NCBI GenBank assembly: GCA_009693435.1
Contig: SHXF01000173.1
Span: 1 to 5,387, forward strand
Length of the DNA stretch: 5,387 bases
Source of the DNA: Betaproteobacteria bacterium
GTDB lineage: Bacteria; Pseudomonadota; Gammaproteobacteria; Burkholderiales; SG8-39
Direction: 5' to 3'
Shown: in pieces, positions 4,444 to 5,387 of the stretch
Position numbering within the stretch: the first letter of the stretch is position 1
How the letters are laid out: each line of letters opens with the position of its first letter
The notes under the pieces: model-generated
Told to the model about the DNA's origin: nothing
Databases searched by the model: none
Seen by the model: the letters and a program-made list of their open reading frames with translations, nothing else
Made by a program: the position numbers and the translations under genes

Positions 4444-5387
4444 TTGGATGATGGCGGCGATGACGATGGCGATGACGATGGCGATGACGACGGCGATGAC
4501 GGCGACGATGACGGCGACGATGACGGCGACGATGACGGCGACGAAGGCTCGGCAGGCGCGGCAGGCGCGACGCGGAACCACCAGTTGATGGCGATGCCCG
4601 CGGCGAAGACGATGAATCCGGCGGCGAGCAGCATGATGCCCAGTCCCAGCTCGCTCTTCGGAAACAGCTGCTCGACGCCCCTGTAACCCGCATAAAGAAC
4701 GCCCGCACCAAACATCGCCCATACCACCGGGTCGCGCAGGAACCAGCCTATCAGGCACAGCATAATTCCCAGCACGACGTTCTGCCATGACCAGAGGGGG
4801 GGCAGACCGGGCAGGCCATGGTCCCAGCCCTGCCAGCCGTGCAACCACAGTCCGGCGTAGACCGCGAAGGCCGCGCCGACCGCCAGGCCGCCGCGCGCGC
4901 CGCGCCACACCCGCCAGGCAAATACCGCCGCGACAAGAAACAGCGCATAAGGCGCGGACACCGCCGACTGGAGCGCGGCAAAGAGCGTGAGCGCCGCGTA
5001 GGTCCAGACACCCCTTTCCCGTTTCACGATGATGGTGTACAGGAGAAAGAATGCCCCCACCTGCGGCAGGATGGCCTGGCCCCGGATATCGGGACTGGCG
5101 GCAATCAGGATGTAGCTCCAGACGTGATAGAGGTAAAAGCCCGCAAGGATGCGAAATACCGCCAGCACGCAGCGCCCGGCGCGCAGGCGCTGCTCCTCGG
5201 TATGCGCGAGATCCGACGCAGGGCGGGGGCGGAGGCCGAGGACGTCCAGCAGCAGCATCACCAGCGTGCCGAACCAGCCCGCCACCTGCAGCACCAGGAG
5301 CTTGCCCGTGTCCGGTTGCGACAGCAATGCAATGACCGCGACGATGGCGCACGCGGCGCCGATGACAGCCGCGTAGTGCAGGCGCCC
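4422..5387 (-). CDS. Unrecognised polytopic membrane protein with Ser/Pro-rich repeat tail (partial, N-terminus beyond the right edge)
   Basis: I do not recognise this family. The frame stays open from its stop at 4422-4424 to the window edge, giving 321 codons. A TTG at 5327 could serve as a start, but it lies at the end of a hydrophobic stretch (HYAAVIGAACAIVAVIALL), so the gene very likely begins beyond the window. About ten hydrophobic helices are seen, for example LQVAGWFGTLVMLLLDVLGL, VFRILAGFYLYHVWSYILI, VVWAMFGAGVLYAGY and LGLGIMLLAAGFIVFAAGIA. A charged loop (RPRPASDLAHTEEQRLRAG) lies after the second, and a Trp/His-rich loop (LHGWQGWDHGLPGLPPLWSW) between two others. The last 41 residues are a hydrophilic tail of SPSS and SSSP units ending KDLPPVT. 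It is convergent to the dehydrogenase gene, with a 30-base gap, and no function follows from the neighbours. Confidence 0.7.
   Translation of the reverse strand, partial: GRLHYAAVIGAACAIVAVIALLSQPDTGKLLVLQVAGWFGTLVMLLLDVLGLRPRPASDLAHTEEQRLRAGRCVLAVFRILAGFYLYHVWSYILIAASPDIRGQAILPQVGAFFLLYTIIVKRERGVWTYAALTLFAALQSAVSAPYALFLVAAVFAWRVWRGARGGLAVGAAFAVYAGLWLHGWQGWDHGLPGLPPLWSWQNVVLGIMLCLIGWFLRDPVVWAMFGAGVLYAGYRGVEQLFPKSELGLGIMLLAAGFIVFAAGIAINWWFRVAPAAPAEPSSPSSSPSSSPSSSPSSPSSSPSSSPSSSPPSSKDLPPVT
4456..4544. repeat. 12-base tandem repeat (minisatellite) encoding the Ser/Pro tail
   Basis: On the + strand there are three units of GGCGATGACGAY (4456-4491), a 9-base short unit GGCGATGAC (4492-4500), three units of GGCGACGATGAC (4501-4536) and a partial unit to 4544. 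Read on the - strand in the frame of the membrane protein, each unit encodes four residues (SSSP); the short unit encodes three. All steps are multiples of three, so gain or loss of units would change the tail length but not the frame. The repeat is stop-free in all three - strand frames and in one + strand frame (GDDD), which produces misleading open reading frames. Confidence 0.85.

Noticed and set aside
4444..4686. A + strand reading frame encoding an Asp-rich GDDD repeat protein
   Set aside because: It arises from the tandem repeat read on the wrong strand. The - strand frame has coherent membrane helices on the upstream side and a stop suited to the convergent layout, and the + frame turns featureless after the repeat.
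4321..5352. A long - strand frame with a VIVAVIVA stretch that could pass for a membrane segment
   Set aside because: The VIVA run is the tandem repeat in a shifted frame. The rest of that frame is Arg/Ala/Gly-rich shadow sequence and runs through the end of the dehydrogenase gene; the overlapping frame ending at 4422 has the real helices.

Overview
The window is GC-rich DNA with dense, overlapping reading frames, as expected of a proteobacterium. The SoxA end (SCLFGVRAE) and an alcohol dehydrogenase resembling 4-hydroxybutyrate dehydrogenase of Cupriavidus point to a betaproteobacterium, probably Burkholderiales-like. This placement is from remembered family resemblance, not from a search.

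Layout. Bases 1-981 hold the C-terminal part of a large molybdenum hydroxylase subunit (IorB / xanthine dehydrogenase family). Its expected upstream part is not readable: there is an in-frame stop at 22-24, and family-like sequence begins only near base 139. Its stop codon overlaps the TTG start of soxX, and soxX-soxY-soxZ-soxA follow on the + strand (978-3172) with ATGA overlaps or a 37-base gap, so all five look like one transcription unit. After a 103-base gap comes an iron-containing alcohol dehydrogenase (3276-4391). A convergent gene on the - strand (4422 to the right edge) encodes an unrecognised protein with about ten membrane segments, ending in a Ser/Pro tail made from a 12-base tandem repeat.

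How the genes work together. SoxXA (cytochromes c) attaches thiosulfate-type sulfur to a cysteine on the SoxYZ carrier in the periplasm. The pathway then normally needs SoxB, and often SoxCD; neither is in this window, where the alcohol dehydrogenase follows soxA directly. The SoxY carrier ends in ...SACVDGT rather than the textbook GGCGG. The set is therefore either a partial Sox system completed elsewhere or a variant Sox module tied to a molybdenum hydroxylase.

Most notable points: the molybdenum hydroxylase-soxXYZA coupling, the unusual SoxY swinging-arm end, the absence of soxB, the disrupted 5' part of the hydroxylase gene, the Ser/Pro minisatellite, and two strong inverted repeats in or near soxX. 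No RNA genes, CRISPR arrays or insertion sequences were seen.
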